The notes below the pieces were generated by a model. The model saw nothing but the letters and a program-made list of their open reading frames with translations. It did not search any database and was not told the origin of the DNA. The position numbers were made by a program, and so were the translations under genes. From Bacteroidota bacterium (lineage in GTDB: Bacteria; Bacteroidota; Bacteroidia; Bacteroidales; Prolixibacteraceae): a DNA stretch of 43,617 bases. Where the stretch lies: NCBI GenBank assembly GCA_029265715.1, contig JAJUGZ010000027.1, forward strand, positions 1 through 43,617. Reading direction: 5' to 3'. Below are positions 41,705-43,617 of this stretch, one piece after another. Within the stretch, counting starts at the first letter, position 1. Each line of letters opens with the position of its first letter.

Positions 41705-41733
41705 ATGAAAAATATTTATGGACAGATTAAACT

Positions 41734-41818
41734 GCCCTTTCAGGGCGAGTTAACTTTGAATAATTATCCACGACCCAAGGCGTTGCCGTTGGGCTGAAAT
41801 AAATTGGGCTTTCAGCCC
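41734..41818. repeat. REP-like palindromes right of the RAYT gene
   Basis: GCCCT/AGGGC at 41734-41746, CCCAAGGCG/CCGTTGGG at 41774-41793 and GGGCT/AGCCC at 41806-41818. They repeat the motifs on the left side of the transposase gene and fill most of the gap to deoC. Confidence 0.75.
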
Positions 41819-41865
41819 GAATAAAAATAGAGTTGGCATCTTGAAACTTTAAAACAAAACGATAT

Positions 41866-42720
41866 ATGATCATTGAACCCTGCCCGCTTTCCATCGGCGA
41901 TATTCGTGACGAACTGGAAGGCATTCGCGAACTGGCCGCGAAAAACCGCACGCCCGAAATGCTGAAACAGGCCTTTTCGTGCATCGACCTGACGACGTTG
42001 AACTCAACCGACACGGTTAGTCATGTAAAGACATTTACCGAAAAAGTAAACCGGTTCCCGGAGGTATTTCCGGAGATGAAAAACGTGGCGGCCATTTGTG
42101 TGTACCCGAATATGGCAGCGGCCGTAAAAAACGCGCTGACGGTTCCGGGAATAAACATTGCCGCGGTGGGCGCGGGGTTCCCCTCGTCGATGACATTCCC
42201 GGAGGTAAAGGCCGAAGAATGCCGGCTGGCCGTTGCTGCCGGGGCCAACGAAATCGACATTGTCATCCCGTTATGGGCTTTTCTGGAGGGGAACGATGAG
42301 GCTTGCTCACAGGAAATCTCGACCATCAAAAAAGCGATTGGCAATGCGCACCTGAAAGTAATTTTGGAGACGGGCGTACTTTCAACCGATCAGATCTGGC
42401 AGGCATCGTTGCTGGCAATGGAAGCCGGGGCCGATTTCATCAAAACCTCGACCGGCAAGCTACCGCAGGCTGCCACGCCCGAGGCTGCTTTTGTGATGTG
42501 CCTGGCCATTAAACAGCGCTATGAAGAAACCGGACAAAAGATTGGGTTTAAACCAGCCGGAGGCATTTTTACTCCCGACGAAGCGTTGGTGTATCTGACT
42601 ATCGTTCAGGAAATATTGGGCAGCGATTGGCTTACCCCGGAATTGTTCCGGATTGGGGCAAGCCGGTTGGCCAACAATGTATTGTCGGAAATTTTTCAGC
42701 GCGACATCAAACATTTTTAA
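41866..42720 (+). CDS. deoC: Deoxyribose-phosphate aldolase
   Basis: Splits 2-deoxyribose 5-phosphate into glyceraldehyde 3-phosphate and acetaldehyde in nucleoside breakdown. 284 residues, of the longer DeoC type. The Schiff-base lysine is Lys193 in DFIKTSTGK. Other marks are CIDLTTLNSTDT near the N-terminus, VAAICVYPNM, GANEIDIVIPLW, VILETG and the second lysine in GFKPAGGI. It begins with the ATG at 41866 after the REP-like region. It is not next to punA, although both are nucleoside salvage genes. Confidence 0.95.
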   Translation: MIIEPCPLSIGDIRDELEGIRELAAKNRTPEMLKQAFSCIDLTTLNSTDTVSHVKTFTEKVNRFPEVFPEMKNVAAICVYPNMAAAVKNALTVPGINIAAVGAGFPSSMTFPEVKAEECRLAVAAGANEIDIVIPLWAFLEGNDEACSQEISTIKKAIGNAHLKVILETGVLSTDQIWQASLLAMEAGADFIKTSTGKLPQAATPEAAFVMCLAIKQRYEETGQKIGFKPAGGIFTPDEALVYLTIVQEILGSDWLTPELFRIGASRLANNVLSEIFQRDIKHF

Positions 42721-42757
42721 CAGGGAGGTGTTTAGTTAAGCACAATTCAATGATCCA

Positions 42758-42771
42758 CCTTCGGTTGAAGG
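42758..42771. other. Small hairpin upstream of tpx
   Basis: CCTTC/GAAGG with a GGTT loop, 29 bases before the tpx start. It may be a leader structure or operator; evidence is only the pairing. Confidence 0.3.
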
Positions 42772-42799
42772 AACATTTAAAAACCAGTTAAAAAAGTTT

Positions 42800-43300
42800 A
42801 TGGCCACAATTACATTAAAAGGGAACACGATTCACACGGCAGGTGAATTACCAAAAGTAGGAACAAAAGCTCCTGATTTCGAATTGGTAAAAAACGATTT
42901 GTCGAAGGCAAGTCTGAAAGATTTTGCCGGATTGCGGTTGGTGCTGAACATTTTCCCCAGTTTGGACACCGGGACCTGCGCGGCTTCGGTCCGCCAGTTC
43001 AACAAATTGGCTGCCGGCCTCGAAAATACCAAAGTGCTATGCATTTCGCGCGACCTGCCGTTTGCACAAAGCCGTTTTTGCGGAACTGAAGGCATTGATA
43101 ACGCCATCACCTTATCGGACTTTGCAACCGGCAAGTTTGGAAAAGATTATCAACTTGAAATTGTCGATGGCCCGCTGGCAAATTTGCATTCACGGGCGGT
43201 AGTGGTGGTCGACGAGACCGGAACCGTGATTTACAACCAGCAGGTTCCTGAAATTGTTGATGAGCCCGATTACGAAGCTGCATTAAAAGCATTAAAATAA
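42800..43300 (+). CDS. tpx: Thiol peroxidase
   Basis: Reduces hydrogen peroxide and lipid peroxides with thioredoxin. 166 residues. The peroxidatic cysteine is Cys60 in FPSLDTGTCAASVRQFN and the resolving cysteine is Cys94 in SRFCGTEGI, the atypical 2-Cys arrangement of the Tpx family. TLKGNTIHTAGELPKVGTKAPDF is the standard N-terminus. It is a single gene with its own strong terminator. Assignment is firm. Confidence 0.97.
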   Translation: MATITLKGNTIHTAGELPKVGTKAPDFELVKNDLSKASLKDFAGLRLVLNIFPSLDTGTCAASVRQFNKLAAGLENTKVLCISRDLPFAQSRFCGTEGIDNAITLSDFATGKFGKDYQLEIVDGPLANLHSRAVVVVDETGTVIYNQQVPEIVDEPDYEAALKALK

Positions 43301-43335
43301 TTACCTGCAATTCAGGCTGGTTTTTCCGGCCGGTC

Positions 43336-43367
43336 AAAAGCTGTTTGCTCAGGCAAGCGGCTTTTTT
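43336..43367 (+). terminator. Intrinsic terminator of tpx
   Basis: AAAAGCTGTTTGC (43336-43348) pairs with GCAAGCGGCTTTT (43353-43365) through 13 pairs, two of them G-T, around a TCAG loop, with the T-tract running on to 43367. The best intrinsic terminator in the window. Confidence 0.85.
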
Positions 43368-43617
43368 AGTTTTCAGACGACAGAATTTCTACACCGAAAT
43401 TGTCGATAAATATTTCGTTTTTCTCATTACAACACTCCGTTAAGAGTTGTGTTAAATAATTGATAATCAATAAGATAACTTGATTTTTGTTTGGTAAAAC
43501 CCCTGAGAATCAGTATCTTAAGAGAATTTACCAGATTCATTTCAAGTATGACTCTCAAGGGCTATAATTTATATAAAAAGTTAATATATAGCGTATTAGG
43601 CAACAACAAGACTTTAA
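43368..43617. other. AT-rich 3' edge with imperfect inverted repeats
   Basis: No gene is seen. CGACAGAATTTC/GAAATTGTCG near 43378-43408 and CCCCTGAGAATC/GACTCTCAAGGGC near 43500-43562 are imperfect inverted repeats. They may belong to an element or gene leader beyond the window, but the window ends too soon to tell. Confidence 0.35.

Noticed and set aside
43368-43617. Insertion sequence end at the right edge
   Set aside because: The inverted repeats are imperfect and no transposase frame is visible before the window ends.

Overview
The window looks like a chromosomal segment from a Bacteroidota organism, most likely a Bacteroidales/Marinilabiliales (Prolixibacteraceae-like) free-living polysaccharide degrader. 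The evidence is a SusC/SusD pair behind an ECF sigma/FecR pair, many lipoprotein glycosidases, promoters matching the Bacteroidota pattern TTTG-N19-TAnnTTTG, few Shine-Dalgarno sequences, and family variants typical of the phylum (zinc-module-poor Sir2, TAnnTTTG-driven dnaG, overlapping lpxK-punA). The genus assignment is inference. No rRNA, tRNA, CRISPR array or prophage was seen.

Layout. 1-2000: a NikR-like regulator divergent from riboflavin synthase, then an unknown protein. 2300-17800: a fructan utilisation locus (ECF sigma, FecR-type anti-sigma, SusC, SusD, a GH91 inulin fructotransferase-like lipoprotein, a LamG-GH32 protein with an altered nucleophile motif, a canonical GH32 exo-fructanase, a sugar-porter MFS and a fructokinase). 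It reads as a pathway from polymer binding through cleavage to fructose import and phosphorylation. 18000-23000: two arabinose-releasing enzymes (a GH51 with an N-terminal propeller-like extension, and a tandem GH43). 23100-24700: a pterin cluster (FolM-like SDR, FolB, short FolK). Then come a lipoprotein hydrolase, tryptophanase, ComF, an outer-membrane barrel, Sir2, a degenerate Nudix protein, primase, a full-length FolK, SppA, and an lpxK-punA-prsW-GNAT-threonine dehydratase-MazG run. A REP-associated Y1 transposase (RAYT), deoC and tpx close the window.

The most unusual signal is a family of short oriented units of about 90-190 bp that lie between copies of the hexamer ATGAAA. Six loci carry them (9664-10176, 15466-15520, 24702-24990, 26401-26761, 36077-36538, 41571-41704). 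Units are stacked head to tail, with an ATGAAA or a near variant at nearly every junction. In four loci the last ATGAAA or ATGAAG is the start codon of a gene, so the array sits exactly between the old 5' leader and the start codon. In the RAYT gene one 134-bp unit sits inside the last codons, and removing one repeat-to-repeat period restores a normal RAYT C-terminus. These facts are read directly from the sequence. That the units are mobile and target ATGAAA is inference, and their mobilising enzyme is not identified. A second, different class of palindromes (REP-like hairpins) flanks the RAYT gene and the sigma-factor gene.
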